This document shows, one piece after another, positions 22,055-29,922 of a stretch of DNA of 34,727 nucleotides. The notes below the pieces were generated by a model. That model worked only from the letters and a program-made list of their open reading frames with translations, did no database searches and was not told the origin of the DNA. This DNA is from Spirochaetota bacterium. Lineage in GTDB: Bacteria; Spirochaetota; Spirochaetia; JABEVK01. Within the stretch, counting starts at the first letter, position 1. Each line of letters starts with the position of its first letter. Position numbers and translations under genes: made by a program. Location: assembly GCA_020049045.1 (NCBI GenBank), contig JAIFLN010000165.1:1-34727 (forward strand). The letters run 5' to 3'.

Positions 22055-24319
22055 ATGCGTTCGCCCTCGATCCGTTTAACCTGGATTTTCTCCTATATGG
22101 CTCTTCTGGCTGTTCCCATCTTGGTCTTCTTAATGGTGTCTTGGACCATTTCAAGAGTTCTGGAGGACCAGCTGGCGGAATCCAGCGCCACCCTGGTCGA
22201 TCTGATGGGCAAGGAGATTGATGGCAAGCTGGATTATGTCGGCCGCATGTTCAACGACATCACCTGGGATCCTCTCACCCTATCTCTGATGAATCAGACC
22301 CGCCTAAACGACGGTTCCAAGCGTTTCGACATGGTCCGCCTCGCTGACCGAATGGCCATTTTCAACGGCTACAGCCGGTTCTCCGATTTCTTCTTTCTGG
22401 CGCTGCCCAACCTAAAAACCGTGCTCATCCCCCGCTACTCGTACCACTTCGACAGATTTCAGGAATCCTACTTTGAAGGACCGGGGATCAACCAGGAAAG
22501 CCTGAGTGCCGTCCTGGCCGTGCGCCATGAGGGCGGATCAGTGCCAGTCGTTTATAAGGATGCCTTGGGACAGCCTCAGCAGGCCGTCGCCATCCTGCAG
22601 TCACTGCCGGCGGGTGCCTCCAGCCCCATCGACGCGGTCATCGGAGTCTTGGTCAACCGGGACACCATCATCGACAGCCTCCACGCCACCATCAAGGCCA
22701 GCCGTTCCGAAATCCGGATTCTCAATGAAAAAGGCCAGGTGATCGTCACCTCACTGGAACTACCGTGGCTTGAGGACCAAAACGGGCAGAAAGGCGTACA
22801 GATCGGCGGCGAGGACTACACCGTCTTGCAGAGGAACACCCGGCAGTTTGGGTGGACGGTCCAACTGCTGGTCCCCGATTCCATCCTCAAGGAAAAACTG
22901 CTGTTCGCCCAGCTGATCACTCTGACAGGCCTCCTGGCCTGTCTGGTATTGGGCTTCTTTCTGACGGCCTACCTCGTGCGGCGAAACTACGGTCCCGTCA
23001 GCCGCCTGGTTCAGAGTCTTTCCGGCAGGGACTCGAGGGTTTCCGCAGATGAAGACGAATTCAGCCAGATCCACCGCGCGGTCCAGCGGGTACAGGACAG
23101 GTTCGAACGGAACAAGGAACCACTGCGGCAGAACCTGGTGGCACGGTTGTTGAGAGGCCAGGGGGAGACAGGCATCAGCCTCGAGGACAGCCTGAGCGCT
23201 CTCGATCTGACTTTTACGATACCGGAATTCCTGGTCTACCTGGTGCACTTTCACGACGACGGGGAAAGCGGCGGGAAAATTCCCGAAGTGTTCCAACACG
23301 AGCTGGAACACCAGATGGAATCCGCAGCCCTGGTTCTCAGGGCTCCCGAAGACAATCCCATGACCTATCTGCTCTGTCTCCAGAACGACGCCACCCCGGA
23401 AACCCTGACAGACCTGCAGGAGCGGGTGATTCTTTGTGGACAGCAGCTCCGGGAGCGGCTCGGCTACCCCCAGCTGAAATTTGCCAGTGCGTTCAGTTCC
23501 GTCGTCCACAGTGTTTCTGCCATTCCCACCGCCTGGCAGCAGGCCAAAACCGCCCTGGAATACCGGTTTGTGGTCGGTGGGGACCATCCTTTTACCTGGG
23601 ACGAGTTGAAGTTGGAAAAGCCGGCCGCCTTGTACCACTACGATGCCGAACGCGAAATCAAACTGATGACGGTCATTAAAGCCGGGGATGAAAAAACGGC
23701 CATGGGAATTGTGGATGAAATCATTGACGAGAACACCCGGCCGACAGGTCCCCGGTTATCCGCTATGGCAGCCCAGGCGTTGATCTGGGATGTGAGTGCC
23801 ACCATTATGAAAGCGCTGACGGAACTTTCGGAGGGCGATGAGACGTTTACAAGTCTGTTTGAGTCAATTCCGATTCTGGCCCAGAGTCCCCAGCTGGACC
23901 GGGTCCGCCAGGGCATGCATGTCGTCATCGGGAACGCCTGCCAATATGCCCGCGACTGGAACCAGGACCACACCCTGCAGCTGAAAACCAGCGCCAACCG
24001 TCAGTTTATCCAGCAGGTCTGTTCCTACCTTCAGGCGCAGTTTCGCGATCCCTCCTTAAATCTGACCAAGATGGCCGAGGTTCATAATCTAACACCGGCA
24101 TACCTGTCACGGTTGTTCCGCGAAAACATGGAAGAGGGAATTTTCGACTATTTGAACCGGATTCGCATCGAACAAGCCAAAATCCTTTTGCGCACCTCCG
24201 GTACGAACCTTCAGGAGACTGGGTTGGCCTGTGGCTTTCTCGATGTGAAAACCTTTATCCGCATCTTCCGGAAGTTCACCGGTGTCACCCCTGGAAAGTA
24301 CAGGGAGACCGCAAAATAG
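22055..24319 (+). CDS. Membrane-anchored AraC-family regulator
   Basis: A 754-aa one-component sensor-regulator. One transmembrane helix lies near the N-terminus (about 8-30, WIFSYMALLAVPILVFLMV). An extracytoplasmic sensor of about 250 residues follows (Cache-like by position), then a second helix (about 283-308, LITLTGLLACLVLGFFLTAYLV). A cytoplasmic linker precedes the C-terminal AraC helix-turn-helix pair (about 655-752: FIQQVCSYLQAQFRDPSLNLTKMA, LQETGLACGFLDVKTFIRIFRKFTGVTPGKYR). Such proteins usually sit beside LplABC-type importers and sense an external sugar or the binding protein. The solute-binding protein gene starts 144 bases downstream. The gap to the previous AraC gene is only 12 bases, so the two regulators are probably co-transcribed. 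Confidence 0.92.
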   Translation: MRSPSIRLTWIFSYMALLAVPILVFLMVSWTISRVLEDQLAESSATLVDLMGKEIDGKLDYVGRMFNDITWDPLTLSLMNQTRLNDGSKRFDMVRLADRMAIFNGYSRFSDFFFLALPNLKTVLIPRYSYHFDRFQESYFEGPGINQESLSAVLAVRHEGGSVPVVYKDALGQPQQAVAILQSLPAGASSPIDAVIGVLVNRDTIIDSLHATIKASRSEIRILNEKGQVIVTSLELPWLEDQNGQKGVQIGGEDYTVLQRNTRQFGWTVQLLVPDSILKEKLLFAQLITLTGLLACLVLGFFLTAYLVRRNYGPVSRLVQSLSGRDSRVSADEDEFSQIHRAVQRVQDRFERNKEPLRQNLVARLLRGQGETGISLEDSLSALDLTFTIPEFLVYLVHFHDDGESGGKIPEVFQHELEHQMESAALVLRAPEDNPMTYLLCLQNDATPETLTDLQERVILCGQQLRERLGYPQLKFASAFSSVVHSVSAIPTAWQQAKTALEYRFVVGGDHPFTWDELKLEKPAALYHYDAEREIKLMTVIKAGDEKTAMGIVDEIIDENTRPTGPRLSAMAAQALIWDVSATIMKALTELSEGDETFTSLFESIPILAQSPQLDRVRQGMHVVIGNACQYARDWNQDHTLQLKTSANRQFIQQVCSYLQAQFRDPSLNLTKMAEVHNLTPAYLSRLFRENMEEGIFDYLNRIRIEQAKILLRTSGTNLQETGLACGFLDVKTFIRIFRKFTGVTPGKYRETAK

Positions 24320-24352
24320 CGGAGAATTCCTGTTTTTATCCACGTTTGTTCA

Positions 24353-24405
24353 CTTTTTGACCGTGACAGCAAGCTGAACTGGCCATGATGTTCTCTTTTT
24401 TGACC
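24353..24405 (+). promoter_or_regulatory. Direct repeat TTTTTGACC upstream of the importer operon, candidate activator sites
   Basis: CTTTTTGACC (24353-24362) and CTTTTTTGACC (24395-24405) share TTTTTGACC 43 bp apart, about four helical turns, in the same orientation. They lie in the 144-bp gap between the membrane AraC gene and the solute-binding protein gene. The AGGAGG ribosome binding site is close to 24464. No strong -35/-10 pair is visible, which suits an activator-dependent promoter. Confidence 0.45.
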
Positions 24406-24463
24406 ATTTCCTGATTCGAAGACTCGCCGCACCATAAGGTAAGTTTTCTTTCAGGAGGATCTC

Positions 24464-26032
24464 ATGAAGAGATTGCGAATCAGTTCACTATTGATTGCGG
24501 GTGTCCTGTTTTTGGCCGGTGCCTTTCAGGCGTCCGCCCAGAGCTACCCGCTCAAGAATGCCCCAAGCCTCACCTATTGGATGGGTGTCAACACCGCCTG
24601 GTCAGCCCGCTACAAGACCTTGGGCGACACTCCCTTTGGTATGGAACTCGCCAAGCGCACGGGAGTGAACGTCATCTATACCCACCCCGTCCCCGCCCAG
24701 TTCGACCAGAGCTTCAACTTGATGCTGGCTTCAGGAGATCTCCCCGATCTGATTGAAAACAACTTCTTGACCAAAATTCCTGGCGGTCCTGATAAGGCCA
24801 TTAAGGACGGGTACATCACCCGCCTGAACGAAGCCTTTGCGAAATGGGCCCCCAACCTGATGGCCTACCTCAAGGCCCACCCCGAAGTCGACAAAATGGT
24901 CAAGAGCGACGAAGGCAACTACTACGCCTTTCCGTTCATCCGCACCGACCCCTACCTCATGGTGTTCCAAGGACCCATTATCCGCCAAGACTGGCTGGAC
25001 GAGCTGAAACTGAAGGTTCCTGAAACCATCGCCGATTGGGAAGTCATGCTCAAGGCCTTCAAGGAAAAGAAGGGAGCCACGGCACCTTTTGCCATGGCAC
25101 CCTACTGGGGAGCCACCAACGCTGCTTGGGCCAGCCCAGCCTTCTCTGGTGCTTACAAAACGGTGAAAGGTTGGTACATCGACAACGGCAAGGTGAAGTT
25201 TGGTCCAGCTGACCCCCAGTACAAGGATTTCCTGAAACTCTTTGCCGGCTGGTACAAGGCGGGACTGATCGACCCCAACTTCGCCTTGGCTGACAGCAAG
25301 CAGCGCGACGCTCTGTACGTCGCTGGCGAGTCAGGTGCCACCGTGGGGAACGTTGGCGCCGGAATCGGTTACCTGGTGAAACTGATGGCGGAAAAGGATC
25401 CCAAGGCTAAGTTCGTTGGCGCTCCCTATCCCGTCCTAAAGAAGGGTGATAAGCCTTGGAGCGGTCAGATGGACCTGGCTTACAACGGTACGGCCGTGGC
25501 TATTTCTACCAAGACCAAGAGCCTGGAAACCGCCGTTCGCTGGCTAGACTATGGCTACTCGAAAGAAGGTGCCCTGTTCTACAACTTCGGCACCCCTGGT
25601 TTGAGCTACAACATGGTCAACGGGTACCCCACCTACACTGACTTTATCATGAAGAACCCCACACTTTCGTTGAACGAAGCCATGGGCGAAATGATCCGCG
25701 GTTCCTCCGGTGGTCCCTTCCTGCAGGACAAGCGCTACGCCGAGCAGTACTTCCTTTTGCCCGAGCAGAAAACGGCGTTGACCGCCTGGAGCAATACTGA
25801 CGCGGCCAAGCACCAGTTCCCCAATATTTCCCCCGACAAGGCTGACATCAACGAAATGTCGAAAATCATGTCCGAAGTGAACACCTACGTCGACGAAGCC
25901 TTCATCAAGTTCGTCATCGGCGCCGAGCCCGTGGAGAACTTCGACAAGTACATGGCCAACCTGAAGAACCTGAAGATCGACCGGGCCATCGCCATCTACC
26001 AGAAGTCCTACAACGACTATTTGAAGCGCTGA
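24464..26032 (+). CDS. ABC transporter extracellular solute-binding protein (LplA/YtcQ type)
   Basis: A 522-aa periplasmic binding protein delivering an oligosaccharide to the permeases downstream. The signal peptide is MKRLRISSLLIAGVLFLAGA with cleavage expected after QASA; there is no lipobox Cys, so the protein is free in a periplasm rather than lipid-anchored. The mature part has the large-family features NLMLASGDLPDLIE, YYAFPFIR, IRQDWLDELKLKVPETIADW and a long C-terminal lobe ending YQKSYNDYLKR. The start is fixed by AGGAGG. It is the first gene of the operon with two permeases and GH88. No ATPase subunit is encoded nearby; LplABC-type systems commonly share one MsmX-like ATPase. The likely cargo is an unsaturated uronic-acid oligosaccharide. 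Confidence 0.95.
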   Translation: MKRLRISSLLIAGVLFLAGAFQASAQSYPLKNAPSLTYWMGVNTAWSARYKTLGDTPFGMELAKRTGVNVIYTHPVPAQFDQSFNLMLASGDLPDLIENNFLTKIPGGPDKAIKDGYITRLNEAFAKWAPNLMAYLKAHPEVDKMVKSDEGNYYAFPFIRTDPYLMVFQGPIIRQDWLDELKLKVPETIADWEVMLKAFKEKKGATAPFAMAPYWGATNAAWASPAFSGAYKTVKGWYIDNGKVKFGPADPQYKDFLKLFAGWYKAGLIDPNFALADSKQRDALYVAGESGATVGNVGAGIGYLVKLMAEKDPKAKFVGAPYPVLKKGDKPWSGQMDLAYNGTAVAISTKTKSLETAVRWLDYGYSKEGALFYNFGTPGLSYNMVNGYPTYTDFIMKNPTLSLNEAMGEMIRGSSGGPFLQDKRYAEQYFLLPEQKTALTAWSNTDAAKHQFPNISPDKADINEMSKIMSEVNTYVDEAFIKFVIGAEPVENFDKYMANLKNLKIDRAIAIYQKSYNDYLKR

Positions 26033-26058
26033 TCCTTTCTGATCACTGAACCATCCAC

Positions 26059-26080
26059 CCCCGGACAATTCCGTCCGGGG
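26059..26080 (+). other. Intergenic hairpin between binding protein and permease genes
   Basis: CCCCGGAC (26059-26066) pairs perfectly with GTCCGGGG (26073-26080) over a 6-base loop, with no T-run after it. The permease ribosome binding site AAAGGAA follows at once. It is most likely an mRNA-stabilising or attenuating hairpin that keeps the binding protein more abundant than the permeases, as in other binding-protein operons. Confidence 0.6.
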
Positions 26081-26097
26081 ACGAAAGGAACCACACC

Positions 26098-27033
26098 ATG
26101 GCGAAGAACAAACCTGGAAAGCTGATCAACAAAAACTCCCTTTCGTGGGATTTGTTTCAGAACCGCTCCCTTTACATTCTGATGATCCCCGTGATCGTGT
26201 ATTATCTCTTGTTTCATTATCTACCGATGTACGGTGCCATTATGGCCTTCCAGGACTACAGCCCCATGAAAGGCCTCTTTGGAAGTGACTTCGTCGGTTT
26301 TGACAATTTTCTTTCGTTTTTCGATAGTTTCTACTTTTACCGAGTGGTTGGAAACACCCTCATCATTAGTTTCCTTTCATTAGCCTTTGAGTTCACCACT
26401 CCCATCATCCTCGCCCTCCTCATCAATGAACTACGGTCCAAAAATCTTTCCAGTCTGGTGAAAACCATTTCGGTCTTCCCCCACTTTATCTCCTTGGTCA
26501 TCGTCATCGGTATGGTGAAGGACTTCACCAGCATGAACGGCATCATCAATCAATTGATGATGGGCTTGGGTTACGATGGTTTGGGTATGTTGCAAAAGCC
26601 CGAGTTGTTCCGCCCCATTTACATCCTTTCAGGAATTTGGCAGAACGTGGGCTGGGACTCGATCATTTACATTGCGGCACTGATGGCCATCGACCAAACC
26701 CTTTACGAAGCCGCCGAGATCGACGGAGCCGGGCAGTGGCAGAAGTTGTTGAAAATCACGATTCCGTGCATCCTTCCGACCATCGTGGTCATGTTTATCC
26801 TACGGGTAGGCAATATCATGAACGTCGGTTTTGAGAAAATCATTCTTTTATACAACCCCATCAACTACGAAACCTCTGACGTTATCTCGTCTTTCGTCTA
26901 CCGTAAAGGACTCATTGACTTCCAATGGAGCTATGCATCGGCCGTCGGGTTGTTCAACTCAGTGATCAATCTCGTTCTGCTCTTGATGGCCAACAAGCTG
27001 AGCAAGAAAGTCACCCAGTCGAGTCTATGGTAG
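26098..27033 (+). CDS. ABC transporter permease (LplB type)
   Basis: A 311-aa inner-membrane permease with about six hydrophobic helices. The N-terminus reads LYILMIPVIVYYLLFHYLPM, typical of LplB/YteP-type proteins, followed by GAIMAFQDYSP. The cytoplasmic EAA loop, which docks the ATPase, is EAAEIDGAGQWQKLLKITIP (about 203-222). The start follows AAAGGAACC. It lies 65 bases after the binding-protein gene and 9 bases before the second permease. Base composition looks lower in G+C than the neighbouring enzyme genes, which is common for membrane proteins. Confidence 0.95.
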   Translation: MAKNKPGKLINKNSLSWDLFQNRSLYILMIPVIVYYLLFHYLPMYGAIMAFQDYSPMKGLFGSDFVGFDNFLSFFDSFYFYRVVGNTLIISFLSLAFEFTTPIILALLINELRSKNLSSLVKTISVFPHFISLVIVIGMVKDFTSMNGIINQLMMGLGYDGLGMLQKPELFRPIYILSGIWQNVGWDSIIYIAALMAIDQTLYEAAEIDGAGQWQKLLKITIPCILPTIVVMFILRVGNIMNVGFEKIILLYNPINYETSDVISSFVYRKGLIDFQWSYASAVGLFNSVINLVLLLMANKLSKKVTQSSLW

Positions 27034-27042
27034 GAGCAGCGC

Positions 27043-27924
27043 ATGCTAAAGAAACAATCCTTTTCTGAAAAAATTGGTTCCAACCTCATCACGGTATTTA
27101 TGCTTGTTTTTCTTGTAGTGACCTTGTATCCGCTGATCCACGTGCTCTTCGCCTCGGTCAGCGAGCCTGCCGAGCTGGTCGCCCATCGAGGCTTAATCCT
27201 CTATCCTTTGGGGTTCAGCTTTGAGCCCTTTGAATACTTGTTCCGTAACCAGTACATCATTAGCGGCTTGATCAATTCGGGGCTACTCATCATCGGTGGC
27301 GTCAGCGTGAACATCGTTATGACGGCCATCGCGGCCTACGTGCTTTCCAAACGCTACGCCAAGCTGACCAAGTTTTTCACCATGTTCATCATCTTCACCA
27401 TGTTGTTCTCGGGCGGCTTGGTGCCACTGTACCTGACCATCCGGGGGTTTGGCATGTACAACTCATACGCTTCGTTGATTATCCCCTTTGCCATCAACAC
27501 GTTCAACCTGATCATTCTGCGGACCGCTTTCGAGGGGGTACCGGCCAGCTTGGACGAATCGGCCCGTATCGACGGCGCTGGACACTTCACCATCTTGTTT
27601 AAGATCACCATCCCCCTGGTTATGCCCATGATTGCCGTCATCGTGCTTTACTACGCCCTCGACCGGTGGAACGGATGGTTTTTCGCCTCCATCTTCCTGA
27701 AGGACAAAGAGTTGTTCCCCATTCAGGTCATTCTCCGCGAAATGCTCATCGACGGGGATTCAGGTGCCATGATGGCAGGTAATGACAACGCAGACATGAT
27801 GATGTTAGCCCAATCGGTTAGGTACGCTGGCATCGTGATCGGTACCCTCCCCGTGTTGTTCTTCTACCCCTTCTTGCAACGCTACTTCGTCAAAGGCGCG
27901 CTCTCCGGCGCCGTCAAGGAATAA
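27043..27924 (+). CDS. ABC transporter permease (LplC/YtcP type)
   Basis: A 293-aa second permease subunit. The hydrophobic N-terminus is LITVFMLVFLVVTLYPLIHV followed by LFASVSEPAELV. The EAA-type loop is LDESARIDGAGHFTILFKITIP. The C-terminus YPFLQRYFVKGALSGAVKE is typical of the LplC/YtcP group. ATG 27043 follows GGAG. It forms the transmembrane pore together with the preceding gene. Its stop is three bases before the GH88 start, so the hydrolase is translated with the importer. Confidence 0.95.
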   Translation: MLKKQSFSEKIGSNLITVFMLVFLVVTLYPLIHVLFASVSEPAELVAHRGLILYPLGFSFEPFEYLFRNQYIISGLINSGLLIIGGVSVNIVMTAIAAYVLSKRYAKLTKFFTMFIIFTMLFSGGLVPLYLTIRGFGMYNSYASLIIPFAINTFNLIILRTAFEGVPASLDESARIDGAGHFTILFKITIPLVMPMIAVIVLYYALDRWNGWFFASIFLKDKELFPIQVILREMLIDGDSGAMMAGNDNADMMMLAQSVRYAGIVIGTLPVLFFYPFLQRYFVKGALSGAVKE

Positions 27925-27927
27925 ACC

Positions 27928-29046
27928 ATGGCAATGGATGATCTCTCAAACCGCATTCTGACCAAGCTGGCCAAGACCAGCCGCCGCATTGGCGCTACCT
28001 TTCCCTTTGTGTCGATCAACGGGAAGTACCAGGACTTTGCCGGGCGCGAAGAACCCCTCAACTGGTGGACAAACTCATTTTGGTCAGGCCAGTTATGGCT
28101 GGCCTACCGCGAAACCAAGGACGAGTTTTTCCGGCAGACTGCCGAGTCGTGCGAAAAGCAGATGGACGTGGCGCTGCAGCGTTTTGACGGGCTGCACCAC
28201 GACGTGGGTTTTATGTGGTCGCTGACCGCTGTCGCCGACTACAAGCTGACGGGCAACGACCAGTCGCGGCGCAGAGCCCTGCTGGCGGCCGCGACTTTGT
28301 CGTCACGCTTCAACCTTAAGGGCGGCTATATCCGAGCCTGGAACGACGACAAGGTGGGCTGGGCCATCGTCGACTGTCTGATGAATCTGCCCCTTCTCTT
28401 CTGGGCCTCAGAAGTCACCAAAGACCAGCGCTTTGCCCATATTGCACGAGCCCATGCCGACACAGCCATCCGCGCGGTTCAGAGGCCCGACGGGTCGGTC
28501 AATCATATTGTGTGCTTTGACCCGGAAACCGGCGACGTTGTGGAAACCCTGGGAGGCCAGGGCTTTGCCGTGGGTTCTTCCTGGTCGCGCGGACAAGCCT
28601 GGGCTCTTTACGGTTTTGCTCTCAGCCATAAATATACCAAGGAGACCCGGTACCTCGATGCGGCCAAACGGGTGGCGCACTACTTCATCGCCAACATCTG
28701 CGAGGACTGGGTACCCCGGGTCGACTTCCGTTCGCCGCCCCTGGCAGGCAACGACAAAGACAGCACCGCCGGGGCGATTGCCGCAGCGGGTCTTCTCGAG
28801 ATTGCCGACAATGTCCCTGAACACGAGCAGGCTCTGTACCGTGGCGCGGCCGTCAAAATGGTCCAGGCCCTTGATCAGACTTGCGGAGCCTGGGACAAAT
28901 CGGAGGAGGGCCTTCTGCTCCACGGAACCCACGCCTATCACCACCTGGGTAAGGACTTTCCCAACGACACCCCCATCATCTACGGTGACTATTACTTTAT
29001 GGAAGCGGTGTTGCGGCTGAAGGGGCGAACCGAGCTGTTTTGGTAA
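27928..29046 (+). CDS. Unsaturated glucuronyl hydrolase (GH88)
   Basis: A 372-aa cytoplasmic hydrolase that removes the 4,5-unsaturated uronic acid left by polysaccharide lyases, by vinyl-ether hydration. The alpha6/alpha6-barrel signatures are all present: LHHDVGFMW with D92, IVDCLMNLPLL with D149, SVNHIVCFDPETG with H193 and SSWSRGQAWALYGF (217-230), followed by DKDSTAGAIAAAGLLEI. D92 and D149 match the two essential aspartates of characterised GH88 enzymes, so it is expected to be active. There is no signal peptide. It starts three bases after the permease stop with AAGGA upstream. It is the best indicator that the importer carries unsaturated glycosaminoglycan-like or similar disaccharides. 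Its 3' end overlaps the convergent AraC gene by 55 bases. Confidence 0.95.
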   Translation: MAMDDLSNRILTKLAKTSRRIGATFPFVSINGKYQDFAGREEPLNWWTNSFWSGQLWLAYRETKDEFFRQTAESCEKQMDVALQRFDGLHHDVGFMWSLTAVADYKLTGNDQSRRRALLAAATLSSRFNLKGGYIRAWNDDKVGWAIVDCLMNLPLLFWASEVTKDQRFAHIARAHADTAIRAVQRPDGSVNHIVCFDPETGDVVETLGGQGFAVGSSWSRGQAWALYGFALSHKYTKETRYLDAAKRVAHYFIANICEDWVPRVDFRSPPLAGNDKDSTAGAIAAAGLLEIADNVPEHEQALYRGAAVKMVQALDQTCGAWDKSEEGLLLHGTHAYHHLGKDFPNDTPIIYGDYYFMEAVLRLKGRTELFW

Positions 29047-29855
29047 TCCCGCGGGGTGACCCCCACACGGCTTTTGAACATGCGGCTGAAATGGGCATGG
29101 TTGCGGTAACCGACGGCCTGGCCGACTTCTGAAACAGCCATTCCTGTTCTCAGAAGTTCGCGGGCCCGGTTCATTCTCCGGCTGATCACGTAGTCGGCCA
29201 GGCTGGAACCGGTGACCGTTCGGAACAAAGCCGCCAAGTGGGAGCCACTGACAAAGAACCGCCGGGCCAGCGCGGTGCGGCCAAGGTCTGCTGCCAGGTT
29301 CCGCTGGATGTACTGCACCACCGCTTGCACTCGCCGGGAATTCTGGTCGAGTTCCGGAGGCTCGAGGGGAACGTCGGTGTGGTAGAGCCGGTTCACCAGC
29401 AAAAGGATTTCGGTCAGCACGAGCTTTTGTCGCACATCGTTGCCGGGGGCAGGAGTTTGAGCCAGCGCCAGAAGGGCTTGGAGCAACCCCTCCAGCTGGG
29501 CCAAAGCCGCCGAGTCCAACCGCATCCGCCAGGAGAATCCTGAAGGCCGCTTTCGAAAACAGGCCAGCACATCGGTCTGGTCGGTGGACAACCCCTCCAC
29601 TACCTCGGGCAGAAAGGTCAGAACCCACCGGTCGTACAGCAATCCCTTTGGCACCACCGACTGGTGCATGTCCTCGTGATTGAAGACAAAGAGATCACCC
29701 TTGGAAACGGAATACACCCGATCCTCGACGAAGTATTGAATGCCGTCGGTCAGTGACAAGTAGATTTCGTATGCATCGTGAAAATGAAAGCCCTGCATCT
29801 TCCAGCCATAATCGGCATGGTGAGAAATAGACAAATTGCCGAGTTCGAGTTTCAT
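28992..29855 (-). CDS. AraC-family regulator
   Basis: A 287-aa regulator with an N-terminal cupin (MQGFHFHDAYEIYLSLTDG, KGDLFVFNHEDMHQSVVP) and a C-terminal AraC domain (about 185-275: VVQYIQRNLAADLGRTALARRF, VSEVGQAVGYRNHAHFSRMFKSRVGVTPRDYQ). I prefer ATG 29855 (MKLELGNLSISHH); ATG 29876 (MEYYANTM) is a real alternative, since neither has a good ribosome binding site. The track's 30113 start overlaps the divergent URO-D gene. The last about 18 codons (ending RNTASIK) are read antisense to the GH88 3' end and are unlikely to matter for DNA binding. Likely targets are the divergent operon at 29923 and possibly the importer. Confidence 0.9.
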   Translation of the reverse strand: MKLELGNLSISHHADYGWKMQGFHFHDAYEIYLSLTDGIQYFVEDRVYSVSKGDLFVFNHEDMHQSVVPKGLLYDRWVLTFLPEVVEGLSTDQTDVLACFRKRPSGFSWRMRLDSAALAQLEGLLQALLALAQTPAPGNDVRQKLVLTEILLLVNRLYHTDVPLEPPELDQNSRRVQAVVQYIQRNLAADLGRTALARRFFVSGSHLAALFRTVTGSSLADYVISRRMNRARELLRTGMAVSEVGQAVGYRNHAHFSRMFKSRVGVTPRDYQNSSVRPFSRNTASIK

Positions 29856-29910
29856 CGTATTCGCATAGTATTCCATCTTTTTTGCACAACCTATTGAAAT
29901 CAAAGGACTG

Positions 29911-29922
29911 TATTCTGATTCT
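29911..29922 (+). promoter_or_regulatory. -10 element of the URO-D operon, leaderless geometry
   Basis: TATTCT (29911-29916) is followed by exactly six bases and ATG 29923, with no Shine-Dalgarno sequence. No good -35 lies 17 bp upstream (AACCTA), so activation by the divergent AraC protein is plausible. Confidence 0.35.

Noticed and set aside
28408-29628. Minus-strand ORF of 406 aa
   Set aside because: Overlaps GH88 antisense and the AraC gene out of frame; the AraC frame has the real HTH motifs.
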